Assembly (NCBI GenBank): GCA_963969595.1
Contig: OZ018413.1
Coordinates: 2,110,501 to 2,174,500 of the forward strand
Source of the DNA: Neckera pumila
Taxonomy: Eukaryota; Streptophyta; Bryopsida; Hypnales; Neckeraceae
Reading direction: 5' to 3'
Length of the DNA: 64,000 bases
Below are positions 46,795 to 58,302 of the stretch, piece after piece. Below the pieces are notes generated by a model. It had not been told where the DNA came from. It saw nothing but the letters and a program-made list of their open reading frames with translations, and searched no databases. Position numbers and translations under genes: made by a program. Numbering within the stretch: position 1 is the stretch's first letter; the number at the start of each line of letters is the position of its first letter.

Positions 46795-48986
46795 TTAACC
46801 CCTAAACGTCTCAATCCTTTTCTGAATTTTAGCACATTTTCGCTTATAACTTTGTACAAGAAACATCATGAATTTGGTCATTAAGGAAGGTTGTCTTTTC
46901 TAGATTCAATTATCACATTGGAATAATGAAAACTTAGTTGGATGAAACAATGCCTTGAATCCCTTTGTTTATTGTCCAAAATATGAACGTCAGAGCATTT
47001 CAGGGTTAAGAGCCGCTTTGCATTCAATACAACAAACTTATCCTGTTGAGAAATTGAAACAAAAAAGATATATAAAACATCTCTTGCAATTAATGCCTCT
47101 ATCCGTTTATTTGTAAACACCAACGGCACTTTGTACAACATCCATAACCTTAATCCCTAAAGGACCATTGTCGGCTTGGTGGACATTTGGGATTTCGGGC
47201 AAGTACCTACGGGCTAAAATTTTGTCTTGATTTCTTGAAACTTTTTTTGAAGACAGAAAAACTAATAAGCTTTGAGGGAATATAAATTTTTTCACAATCG
47301 ATTCCCAGGAAAAAAAGTTATGACCAAATAAGCTCAAAACAGGGGATAGCAGGCAGCCCGGGCAGCAAAAAAGAAATGGACAAAAATTTGATTTTTTTTT
47401 TTTTTTTTCTCATAGATTATATTTTTGTCTATTTGGAAAGCTTTAATTCATTTCATTTGGATTTGCTAAGAGAAAGTTATGGACATTCTTGTTTTTCGAG
47501 CAATTAGAGCATCTTAATTAGAAAAAAATAACTTCTAGGATGCATTTCTGAATGCAGTTTTTCAAATTTTTCAGGTTTATTTTTTTTGCATGGTTCATAT
47601 TACTTGCTAGAACAATCTCACTGTTGGGATTAGTGCATTTTAATTCCATCTAAAATATATGAATACTTTTGCTTTTCCTTCTATCTTGTAACTACTTCTA
47701 CTTAACAATTTTTCAAAGAATGATAATTAATTTTTTTTTATTTTTATTTTTTTTCCTAGACTCTCAACTCAATTCTCCACTACAAAGATTTAAAGATCAA
47801 AACTCTGTAGTGCAAAAATTTTAAGTCAAAAATGTTCAAAGTCAAAAAAACTGGTCTATCAATGTGCTAAAAAACTTGTTTTTTTTTACTTTAAACGCAG
47901 ATATCTTGCAATCTGTGCGGTCAAAAATTCTGAACTTTTTTCCACACACTCTTATACTAGTTAGGTATAAGATCCGACAGTTAGATGCAAAAAAGAAAAC
48001 ATTTTTCAATTTTTTTTACATTTTGCTATAGAAATGGCAATTTGAGTGTTTTTTGAGAGAAAAAGGGCCTTGGCCTAAAGGTCTACGCATCCAAAAAGTG
48101 GATTTGCCTTGATCAACCTCAATAGCAAATTGCAAAATAACTAATTTTGGAATAAGATTTAAACAAAAAATGAAGCTTGACAAGTTTTGTTTCTACTCCA
48201 TTTCAAAATTTTGAAAAATGTCAAAAATTGAAAGAATTATTGCAATTGAAAGCTCCATAAATTAGAGTCCAAATAACATAGTATAGTGTGTGTTTTATTC
48301 ATTTAAAAAAAATTTATTTAAACTTTAAATTATAAATTTATAGATTTCATTCTACCCTTCATTCATGGTAAAAATTACAAAATATTCTAATATATATTAT
48401 AATTGATATAATTTGATTACCACCTTTAGCTTCAAAAAATTACAATAATTTGATTTTTCCATCAAAATTATTGAGAAAAATAAAGATAAGTAGAAAATAC
48501 AAAAATTTTGTGTTGTCTATAGATAGCCAAACCACCACAACAAATATAAATAAATAATAAATAAATAATACTTTTCCACTAGAAAAAAAATCAAAATCCT
48601 ATATGTCTATTAAACAAAAGGATAAATTAGGTTTGATAGTCGGATTCAACTTCAAATTCCTTGTTGTGGTTGTTTTGGGTGTTAAGAAAAAATAACCAAT
48701 TAAAATTATTTTACACTAATTTCCATTGTTACTTGTACCTCTTGAAAAAGCTTCAAATTGTTTGGATTGTTTTTCCTATTTTTGCTTATTTTCTTCAATT
48801 TTGCAGCAAAAACAATAAAAATTACAATTTCTTACAAAACAAATTGAAATTTCTCAGTGATATACAATACATAGTTTCAAGTTGTAAAAATATTAAAAAA
48901 TTTGTTTGAACACAATTTAAAAGGCTAAATTCAACTCAGAGAGGAAGTTCGACCCTTTCATAATGGACAAGTCTTTTAGGGGTTAA
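46795..48986. mobile_element. TTAA-flanked element (copy E) with a nested insertion
   Basis: The left end TTAACCCCTAAACG and the right end CTTTTAGGGGTTAA are inverted repeats 2192 bp apart. A separate ~930-bp element (copy B, 47150-~48088) lies between them. Removing it leaves ~1.25 kb, consistent with one TTAA element having landed inside another. The outer interior has no coding capacity and does not resemble copies A-D, so pairing of these two ends is an inference. Confidence 0.5.
47150..48088. mobile_element. TTAA-flanked ~930-bp element (copy B, inverted relative to copy A)
   Basis: It begins TTAATCCCTAAAGGACCATTG and then follows the reverse complement of copy A's right half (for example 'accaaataagctcaaaaca', and 'agcccgtaggtacctgccc' in inverted form). 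It ends with a decayed right terminus near 'ggccttggcctaaaggtc'. The length agrees with copy A. It is older or more damaged than copies A, C and D, judging from the lost right end. Confidence 0.7.
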
Positions 48987-49039
48987 GTACCCATACATTC
49001 TCACCCCCTTCACTTTTATCCATATCTTAGATCACCGCC

Positions 49040-49358
49040 CATTAGATGAGAAATCAGCCTTGTGGAGGGCTGCATGTTCCCAACCTGTGAGAACTTGTGA
49101 GAACTGCCGAATTCAGGGCCGTGGCAGCTCGCTGACATGGCCGAGCGACTGCCACGTCGGAAAAAAATTAATTTTTTTTTTCAGAAAAAAAAAAAAAAAT
49201 TCTGTTTTTTTTTTCATTTCAAGAATGAAAAAAAAAAATTTTTTTTTTTTTTTTGAAATTTTTTTGTCGGGAACAGCCGTTCCCTGAAACTACGAGGGGG
49301 ACTAGCGTCGGGAACGGGCCCGAAACGGCCCTCCCGACCCCCCAAAACTCATCTAATG
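49040..49358. mobile_element. TIR element, CATTAGATG family (copy 2)
   Basis: 319 bp, with ends CATTAGATGAGA and CTCATCTAATG. The inner part of the inverted repeat contains GGAGGGC at the left and GCCCGAAACGGCCCTCC at the right. The internal hairpin region reads GACATGG...CCACGTC, one base changed from copy 1, and is followed by poly(A)/poly(T) tracts. Non-coding. Confidence 0.72.
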
Positions 49359-50740
49359 CCTTACCATCCTTGCCCCTATTCCAACATGGAATGCCACGTC
49401 TCCAAACTCCATGCAATGTACTCAATAAAGGTAAATTATAATCAATTATTTTTCAATTTGCAAAAAGTTTAAAGCCCTAAAAATCCAAAATGGATTATAC
49501 CATCCATTCATCACATCCAATTTGTTCACCTAATGGACACGTTTTGGTGACTTAACATGCCCAATACAACAACCTTGTCAATTAGTTGTTCTTGTAAAGA
49601 CATATAATTTTGAAGAAATAGTATTCATCCACGAGTTGAAAATGAAACAATTAATTGGCAAGGTTGTAATTGGTGCATTTCTTCAACCCCTAGAACCTTA
49701 ATATCTTTTGATCCTCTTTTTTTCCAATTTTCAATGATTGTAATTGATGCTTATCCTCAACTTCTAGAACCTTCAAATCTTGAGATCCTCTTCTTCTTTT
49801 TTAAGTTTCTAACACACTAGTAGGTATGAGATGCAAACTTATTTGGCTTATATTGATGACAAGTTTTACTTCTAAAAGACTAAATAGAGTTTTTTGGCAA
49901 CATAGCAATTTTGAGCAACTCACTATAAAAAGAAATATTCACTATTTTCAAAAAAATTGGATGTGGGGACAAGAACTACCTTGCCGTTCTACCAAAAAAA
50001 AATTCAATTGGATGTGCCCATGAGGGGTTATTGGGGGAAATGCCATTCTTTTTAATAGATATGGAGTAGCACAAATAGAGTTATTTACACAAGAGCAAAA
50101 TTTGCATTGCAATGCCCAAAGGAGCTTGGCAAGGCTTGCTCGCCTTAAGTTTAGACTAGGGTACTTTTCTAATACTTTTCTACTCACAAATTTGTCACAA
50201 TGTACAAGGAGGTGGTGGCAAAGAGGTAGTTGCTCTGTGGCTTTCCTTGCCTTAACGGGGTGGTTATATCTAATTAACACATTTGAACAAAAAAAATTCA
50301 AACGCCCAAAAAATCCATTGAGTCAAATACCAATTTGTCATTTGACAAACCACTATCCCAAAAAAATTGATGTTAAAATGGAGCAACTGTTTCATTAACA
50401 ATTGTGGAAATGAAGGGTAGAGAGGTTGTTTTTATAACGAAATCCATTATCCATCATGAATCCTCAAAGGATACAGCATAATTTCAAGATATTGAAAGCT
50501 TGACTGCTCATTGTCAAAATGTGGGAATTGTGTTTGAAGTAGCATTTAAGACTCATTTTGGTATATCATACCCAAAGGTCACCTTCGGCACTTGTATGAA
50601 CAATTAATTAAAGTCCAAAATGCACTGTGTCACTTTAAATATAATTTCTAAAAAATTCGGCATTAAAATAAAAAAATAATGAAATTTTTGGCAACCACCT
50701 TTCATAGATATGAAAGTCACTTTTGTTGTGAAGGGAAGAA
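49359..50740. other. Intergenic, AT-rich
   Basis: No gene supported. From ~50425 a block including 'atgaatcctcaaaggata' (50457-50475) has its inverse at ~51518-51535. It is therefore the outer arm of the large inverted repeat described at 50741. Confidence 0.4.
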
Positions 50741-51575
50741 GATGTGTAGACAATGTTTTTATACAAGTGGGTGGTAGGCGGTAAAGCAACCCATGTGGGA
50801 TATGTAAATTAGAATTAGTAGAAGCTCAACCGTTTATATCTAGTTAAGTCAAAAGCAAGAATTGTATTCCATGTAGAAATTCAGACGTCATTTTGGCATA
50901 GTAGAATAACTTTTTCCAAAAAAATTTGAACCAAAAAACATTGTTAAATTAAGCTAAATTTCATCCTCAAATATCCATTTGAGATTTTGAGCTTTCAATC
51001 AAAAGTCATGGATAAAATTTAGAGAGGGGCTGGAAGGGACATTTTCTTTGACAGTTTCAAACATCCTCTTTGAATTTTGTTTATAACTTTAAATTGGAGA
51101 TTTTAAATCTCAAACGTGTTTTTGGAAATGAAATTTAGCTTGATTTCTTAACCATTAGAAGAGATTTGAAGCCTCCAAGAGCCCGCAAATTATCCTGCAT
51201 TCCTCTTGCGTTCCCACGCTGTGGAACGCAAGAAAGTTGCTGGGCTAATGTGGTCGAGAGAGTACCACGTCATTTTAAAAATAAAAATAAAAAATTTGAC
51301 AACCCGTACCGACTATTCATAGATCTTGCCAGATTGGAGAATGGGCCTGAAACGGCCTTCCAATGCCCTTAAATCTCTTCTAATGTTTTTTTAGTTCGAA
51401 GTGTTTTGAAAAAGGTTATTCTACTATGCCAAAATGAAGTCTAAAGTTCTACACTGAACGTAATTCTTGCGTTTTGACAATGAATGGTTTGAAGCTCTCA
51501 ACTATGAATTGTCCTATATCCTTTGAGGATTCATAATAAAGAATAGATTTCTTTGTAAAAGCGTCCTCTCCACCT
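50741..51575. mobile_element. Foldback-type element (copy FB3), interrupted by a TIR element
   Basis: The left arm (from 'tttttatacaagtgggtggtagg') contains 'acgtcattttggcatagtagaataac'. The right arm (51385-51480) contains its inverse, 'ggttattctactatgcca'. Related copies lie at 51740 and 55276. A CATTAGATG-family element is inserted at 51153-51385. Outer flanking sequence also pairs (50457 with ~51525), so the whole may be a nested pair of inverted repeats. Boundaries are approximate. Confidence 0.55.
51153..51385. mobile_element. TIR element, CATTAGATG family (copy 3), nested
   Basis: 233 bp with ends CATTAGAAGAGATTT and AAATCTCTTCTAATG. The internal TGTGGTCGAGAGAGTACCAC hairpin and CACGTCATTTT correspond to copies 1 and 2. 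Comparison with the uninterrupted foldback copy at ~55670 places the insertion between '..aac' and 'tttttttagttc', which gives an empty-site reference. Confidence 0.72.
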
Positions 51576-51739
51576 TTTAATTGGTGGACCTATGTTAGCA
51601 TGTAATTGTATTGGAATATTTTATGTTCCAACATTTTGATGTTATTTAATTAAAATTAATTTTCTTTGGATTCAGCAAAGTAGCTTGTTAATTTTCAAAA
51701 TCATTTGGCTCAAGTTTGTTTAATTATTTTACGCTAAAA

Positions 51740-52205
51740 GTGACCTCTGACTATGGTAGTAGAATAATTTATTTATTTTAAATTGAACTAAAAAAAGTTG
51801 GTAAATCAAGATAATTTTCATCTCCAAAAAAACATTTGTAATTTTGAGCCTCCAAAAAAACGTTTTAGACAAAATTCAAAGATAATGTTGAAAAATGTCA
51901 AAGAAAATGTCCCTTCCAACCCCTCACTAAAATTTGTCCATAACTTTTTGTTAGAGACTTGAAATCTCAAACGGGCTTTTGGAGATGAAATTTATTGTGA
52001 TTTGCCAGGTTTTTTTAGTTCAAAGCTTCTTGAAAAAAGCTATTCAACTATGCCAAAATGGCCTGAAATTCTAATTTGAACACAATTCAGACTTTCACTT
52101 AATTATGAGCAATTGAACTCCTAGTGATTCTAATTTATATATCCATCATGGGTTGTCTCACCTCCTACCACACTATTTATATAAACAACTTTTCTTTTCA
52201 TCTCC
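51740..52205. mobile_element. Foldback-type element (copy FB2)
   Basis: The left arm shares 'tatggtagtagaataa' and 'gataattttcatctccaaaaa' with the other copies, and the central 'gtcaaagaaaatgtcccttc' block is conserved. The right arm runs through 'agctattcaactatgcc' to 'cctcctaccacactatttatataaacaactt'. It lacks the outermost left arm. Non-coding. Confidence 0.6.
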
Positions 52206-53189
52206 AAACATACAAAATAAATGGCTTTAGAAGCTATGGAAGATAGTTGCTAAATAATTTGATACTGTTGAATTTTAATGCCAAATATTCAAAAATAATA
52301 GTTCATGGAGCAGGGAGAATCTTCAAGAGCAAAGAGAACGTGTTCCATTATCAATGATTTATAATGTGTCACGCTTAGCTAACCTTGGCCTAGCCTCTTC
52401 CCATACTAGATTCAATATGCCCAACTACCCATCACTTCGGTTTGGATATAGATAAATCAAGCTTGTCAAAGCTTGATATTTTCGGCAATTATTATTATTA
52501 TTATTTCCTCTTTTACGACTATTTGGAATCAAGAACTCCACCGTTTACATTTTGAAGAAATTATTGTATGTGTAAGCCATAAATTGTTGGAAAAGGCCTT
52601 TCAGTGAGACTTTTCTTGAAGCTCGTTAGCTATTGGAATTTTTTGGTTTATGTTCTCCAATTTGAGATGTCATAGAATTGTTTGAATATGTGATCAACTT
52701 TGTTACAAAAAGAAGAAAAAGAAATTCAAATTAAATTTAAGATTAATATGCGCAAAAGATTAATATGCCTTTCCAAATTTGAGCTTCCAAAGTTTGGATG
52801 CCTCCAAAAAACATTTCTTTCAACTTCAAACACTATTAATTTTGCAATCTGTGGGATCAAAATCTTCTTTTTTTACTACAATACAATGATGTAGTCTACC
52901 TCTACGTCTTATGGTAAAATACAACATGATTTCATTTGTCATTTAAGGGGGTCCTTTGCCACCAAAACAACCCATTTTGAATGATTTTGGTGAAACATAG
53001 TAAAAAAACTTTAGAAGTTAAGACTCACTGATATGCCATACAACTTGGCAAGATAAGCTATGCAATATGTCATAAATGTTCCTTCATAATCATATGTTTC
53101 AAATAAGTTTTTCTTTTTGTGGTTATACAAAATTTGTTTTACAAAATTTGGGCATTGTCACCCAAATATGGAAATCTGTTTGTCAAAGA

Positions 53190-53453
53190 AAAGATGTGCG
53201 TATAGATGTTTCCTATATATCTATGCAATTAAATTAAAAAAATTCATCACCAATGTTTTTCAATCAATTATTATAAATATTAAATGAAATAGTTTACCAA
53301 AATAATTTATTTATTTTTTTAAATTGAAATTTGGTATATTTGATCGAGATTGCATACAAATTGAATGTTAATTATGCAAGATAAAAAATGCCAATTATAT
53401 TCTATATTATACAAATTTATTTGAATGATACAATAGGCAGTTTGTAAGATTAT
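53190..53453. repeat. Partial copy of the right arm of the long-TIR element at 59843
   Basis: The block from 'aagatgtgcgtatagatg' through 'attcatcaccaa' and 'ttgatcgagattgcat' to 'cagtttgtaagatta' follows the right arm at 60411-60690 in the same order and orientation. It is a solo arm or a truncated relative. Confidence 0.65.
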
Positions 53454-53868
53454 TGGATTGGACTGCACATAAATTGTGTTCCACTATGCCCAAAAAACAT
53501 TGGAAGTTAGTACCAATATTGATGATTGTATTGATGTAACACTTATTGGTTTTCTTTAAGTATATAGTTAGTGGTTTTGTAACCATCTTACTTATACTAA
53601 TTAAGTTTTATAGGTTAATTCTGAAAGGATGCCGACCTATGACAAAGGTAGTCACTTGAAAATGATTGTGATTTTCAAACCAATACTTAGATGCATTCTT
53701 CAATTGTACACTCATTTGGAAAATCATCCATTGCACACTTTTAGACTATAGCATTGTTTTGAGGTCAATAGCTCATTATTTTTTATTATTTAGTTAATAA
53801 ATTCATTTCTATTACAAAATTATACAATTTGCTTAAATATTTGTAAAGTCATGAAATTTTACATAATA

Positions 53869-54282
53869 CCTCCTTTGTCCAAAAATGATCTTCTAGTTGG
53901 CCTTAATTTTTTATCCAAATATGATCTTCCTGTTGCACTCTCTGATGTTGTGAATTGGTCAGATTTGGCTTTTGATTCTACTTGGAACAAACCAAAAAAC
54001 TCCAAGTAGTAGTCCCCCCTCCATCCATTCAATCATCAATGAAAGACAAATGAAATGACTAAAGGGGCCAATCAACACTATTCATTCTTCTTTTTTGCAT
54101 TTCTTTAAGTATTGCCCAATTGAAGGAGATGATGCTCTGGGAGGCAAAATAGAGGTCCACACATGGTCTTAGGCCATACTAAACTAAATGCCCACAAAAT
54201 GACGACCACACACTTAGTAGTTAAGTGTACATCTAGAACATTTTGTCCAATAGAAAGATCATTATTTTTGGGACGGGGGGAA
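53869..54282. mobile_element. Stowaway-like MITE (414 bp)
   Basis: Ends CCTCCTTTGTCCAAAAATGA and the inverse of a CCCCCCGTCCCAAAAATAAT-type end, flanked by TA. The ends resemble the MITE at 61409 (CTCCCTCCATCC, then AAAATGATCTTCC). Non-coding. Confidence 0.65.
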
Positions 54283-55275
54283 TAATAAAAAGAAAAAATT
54301 GAACTTATGATAAATTTCAAAGCAGGCTTGATGTTTCCTTTGCAATGGAAATTTTCCATGTGTTTCAAAAAGAAAAAAAAAATGCTTGATGAAAAGTTTT
54401 CATCCAATAAATCATTATTTTGTCACCATAGTAATGATGTAGCCTCACTACTATGAAACACTAGAGGCATCTTCTCATCTTCTATGATATGCAAATTTTG
54501 CATCTTTTTTGATAAAATATTCTGTAGTTCCTCGATCATGGGCTTTCCATTACCAAAGCATTGCAAACACATTCAAAAATCCCTCCCCAAAACATTTGAT
54601 TGAGGATCATCCATTTTTCATTAAAGAACAAGCTAATAAAATTTGACCGTTCATCAAGCAATTTTTGGTTTGAGAAGTGTTTTACTGTTAAACTAGTACC
54701 AACAAAGCCTAATAGCCTATGACCATGTTCTCACACGTCAAAGTCCTTTCACATTTTATATGCTCCATTTTTGGAGGTATCTAATTCACATTTGTAACCT
54801 CTGATCTCTAGGTTTCTTCAATTGATCATAAAAATTATAAAAATACTTTCTTTTTCTTTTTCCTTCTTTTAAAAGATTATATTAAATTTTCAACAAGAAA
54901 GTGAAGAAAATTCATGCGAAATAGAACTATGATCGTCATTACATTCAGTAGCAGTCACTGCAACTGCCTTCCTTGGACGGAATGATGTGGAATAAACCGC
55001 ATCATTTCATCCGAGGGATGAAATGGTATGGTATATTCCACACCAAATCAGTAACTACAAGGACACTTGGCGGAACTTGTCAGAACACAGCAAGAGGCCT
55101 AAGTCAATCACAAGGTCGCAGCTGCACATTGAGGTTAACTACAAATTAAGTACTTTGAATTAAAGCTGTAAATAGAATAGCAAATTTATTCAAAATGGCA
55201 ATCAAATTATAGAGATCAATTATCTCAATGCTTGAATTACATCACTTTGATGTGATTGTCATTAAGGTTTTGTGT
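54283..55275. other. Intergenic, no feature seen
   Basis: AT-rich. One local inverted repeat at ~54980-55050 (GGAATGATGTGGAATA...GGTATATTCCACACC) was noticed but not assigned to a family. Confidence 0.35.
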
Positions 55276-55885
55276 TTTCATTTGAAAAGACAACTCTATA
55301 TATACACATGGGGTGGTAGAAGGTAGAACAACCCATGTGGGATAAATAAATTTGAACTTGTAGCACTCATAGTTAAGTCAAAAACAAAGAATTGTGTTAA
55401 AAGTAGAATTTTAGACCTCATTTAGTCATAGTAAAATAACTTTTTTCAAAAAGCTTTGAATTAAAAAAAGTTTTGAAATGAAGATAATTTTCTCCTCCAA
55501 AAATCATTTTGGCATTTTGAATCTCTCGTCAAAAGTTATGGAAAAATCTAGAGAGGGTTTTTAAAAATGTGAAAGAAAATGTCCATTCCAACCCCTCTCT
55601 ACAAATTTGTCCATAACTTTTGATTGGAGATTCAAAATGCCAAACGGATTTTTGGAGGTGAAACTTATTTTCATTCACCAACATTTTTTAGTTCAAAGTT
55701 TTTTGAGAAAAGTTATTTTACTATGCCTAAATGAGGTCTAAAATTCTACTTTAAATCCAATCTTTGTTTTTGACTTATGGGTGCTTGAGAAACTACAAAC
55801 TCGAATTTATTTATCTCGCATGGGTTGTTCTACCTCCTACCACCCCAAGTATATATATAAAGTTGTCTTTTCACTCGATAACCCA
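55276..55885. mobile_element. Foldback-type element (copy FB1), nearly complete
   Basis: The arms of ~290 bp are inverted copies over almost their full length. GAAAAGACAACTCTATATAT...GGGGTGGTAG at the left pairs with CTACCACCCC...ATATATATAAAGTTGTCTTTTC at the right. The arms meet near 55575 with almost no loop, so the element is practically a long hairpin. No coding capacity. Transcribed, it would form extended double-stranded RNA. Confidence 0.8.
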
Positions 55886-56732
55886 AAATATATTATTGAT
55901 GAGAAATGGTTGTAATGCATTGTTCATTGGATTCTTTGCCAACATCTTTTTCTACAAATATTTGTTGATTTGTATGTGTAGTCCAAAAATTAATAAAGAA
56001 AATGAAACAAAACATAATGTACTACCACTATCCTAGCACCTAAGCTGACATTAATTATTTGAGGATGAGTTTCGTGGATGAGGAGTCCAGGGAAGGAAAG
56101 GCAGCCTCTTTGAAGGCTACTAAATGTTATGTCAGACTACAGAGTCTCATATGTGGTAGCCTGCACAAAGTTTTATTATTAAGGTAACTACACCCAAAAT
56201 CAACCGTGTTCTAATTGCGACCCCTATCTAGGAAGGACTGACATGCTGCTTGAAGTATGTTCTACTGTCAATGATGAGTTAGGTAGGCTTAATTGGTCGC
56301 TTTAAGAGCATACTACCTTAGACCATCTACAATGCAACGGCAAAAAGGCCCTGTAACAGTTCATCGCGGGCCATTCCACGAGGCCTCTTAAGTACCGATT
56401 CTTTCTTTGAAAAAATTGCCCCAATGCAAAGACGGCATCTAAACATCAAATGGACTTTACGATATTATAAAAAGAAAGGAAGAAAAGAATTTACATTAAA
56501 GAAAGGACTTTTCATGGAAACAAAGAAGGTTGAATTGATTAGTGCACATACCAATAAATTTTTTTTGGCATCCATTGGCTACTACCACTTTTTGTCATGA
56601 TGACTCCCATCAATCAACTTACCGAGAGTTTTGCCGGGGTTGGCAAAAGGACAAAATATGCCAATCCCGGGGGGTCTCATACCGAGACTGGGAAAGTGAA
56701 GGTCTCCATACCGATTGCATTGGAGCACAATT
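55886..56732. other. Intergenic, no feature seen
   Basis: AT-rich, no supported gene. A GC-richer patch at 56620-56720 ('cccggggggtctcataccgagac') stands out but has no recognisable identity. Confidence 0.35.
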
Positions 56733-57662
56733 TTAACCCCTAAAGTTTCATGACTATGTTCTCACCAAAAATGCTCCAAAACTGCCATTTCTAATACAAC
56801 TACCAAATTTTTGGAAAAAATAATTTTTGACACATGTAACCGTAGGATCTTGTAGTATGATATTTTGAAAACATGTGGTAAAAATTTCAGAAAATTCCAC
56901 CGTGTGGATCATAAGATATAAGCATTCAAAGTCTTGAAAATCATTTTTTCAATCCTGCGAAAAACCGGGCAGCTGCACTTTGCAAGCTCACTTTTCAATG
57001 AAAAAATGCCGATAAAGGTGGTGCTTCTTTGAATTCAGTTTCCTAAACAAGTTGGCTATATGCTTGAAAAATTTCACATCATTTGGAATTGTACAACATA
57101 TAGGAAAAAAATAGTAAGTAGAAAGAAGTAGAAATGATTCAAAATACTAAATTGTTAAAATTTTAATCATGGAATTTAAAAATACCAATCCCAACGGTTG
57201 TAATGTTGTAATAATCAATTTACATCCTAGGATTTTTTTTTTTTCCAAAAAAATTGAAAATTGAGTTAAATAAACGACTTTAAAATTTTTTTTAGAGTAG
57301 ACAATCCATAACTGCCCGAAAACCAAAAACCCTCATAACTTTTGACTCATTGATTGAAATGGAATGAATCAAAGCTTTTTAAGTATATATAAATGTAGAG
57401 AACCAATTTCAAAAAAAAAATTCCGGAAAAAATGATTTTTTCTGATCTGCCCAAACTGCCCAGTTACGAAAAAAAGCAACATATTAGGTTACAACTTTTG
57501 ACTCGTATTTCAAAATGTCATGAAACTTGGTACACATGAAGATATTCCTCACCCCCACCTTCTATTAAAATTTCAGCCTCAAATATGGATATCTCTAGTC
57601 ACACGTACCTGCCCAAAATTTCTATACGGCCAAAAAACGCATGTTGGTCCTTTAGGGGTTAA
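56733..57662. mobile_element. TTAA-flanked ~930-bp element (copy C)
   Basis: Left end TTAACCCCTAAAGTTTCATG, right end GGTCCTTTAGGGGTTAA, 930 bp. The interior matches copy D closely ('ccatttctaatacaa', 'aagatataagcattcaaa', 'gcagctgcactt.gcaagctcact', 'cataacttttgactcattgat') and copies A/B distantly. The left inverted repeat has drifted after CCCCTAAAG. Non-coding. Confidence 0.83.
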
Positions 57663-58302
57663 ATCAAAATTCTTGTCCACCCTGCACAGTGCCGATACTG
57701 TGCAAGGTGCCGGTTGCATTGCAGATGGTCTTACAGTATGAACGAAATTCATGACCGTGTGGGTGTTGCTACCTTCCGTCTGCATTAATTTTCTGTTCCT
57801 AGTCCTAGTGTACCATACGAAACTTCAATCACACCAACGTCACTTGCAATCGAAACTTCGAGCAACGGGAACTTGATCCAACTTCGATCCAAGGTCTTGT
57901 GCTGCGGCACTGAAATCATGGAACGGAATTCTCTTGGGGGATGCAGACAATCTATTATCTCTATTATAATATTAAATACACAGTGTCACGCCCTCTGTCA
58001 CAACTCCTATCACAAAATCCATCTTGTTTTCATCCAAGAGAAATATCATCCAGTTTCATCCAGCATTCACAATGAAAAATTCAGAGCGCGACGAGGGAGA
58101 GTTCTTCCTCAACACAAGCACAACAAATTGTTGCAATTTGAAGTTGCTAGTATATCTTTCTTTATACAATCATATTAGAGTTAATCATAAAATGCGGAAC
58201 CAAGAGCCGGAGTTTGCAAAAAACACGAGACGAAACTTCCTGGAGCACCAAAACTCAGGTCTGGTGGAGTTTGGTGCCGTGTTTGTTTTGTTCTATTATT
58301 AG

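Noticed and set aside
49190..49262. Poly(A)/poly(T) tracts as a retroposon tail
   Set aside because: They sit inside a TIR element at the same relative place as in copy 1 at 4150-4216, so they belong to that element.
56542..58302. Short plus-strand frames between and within TTAA elements C and D
   Set aside because: They fall in or beside non-coding transposon sequence, have no family match, and lack splice support.
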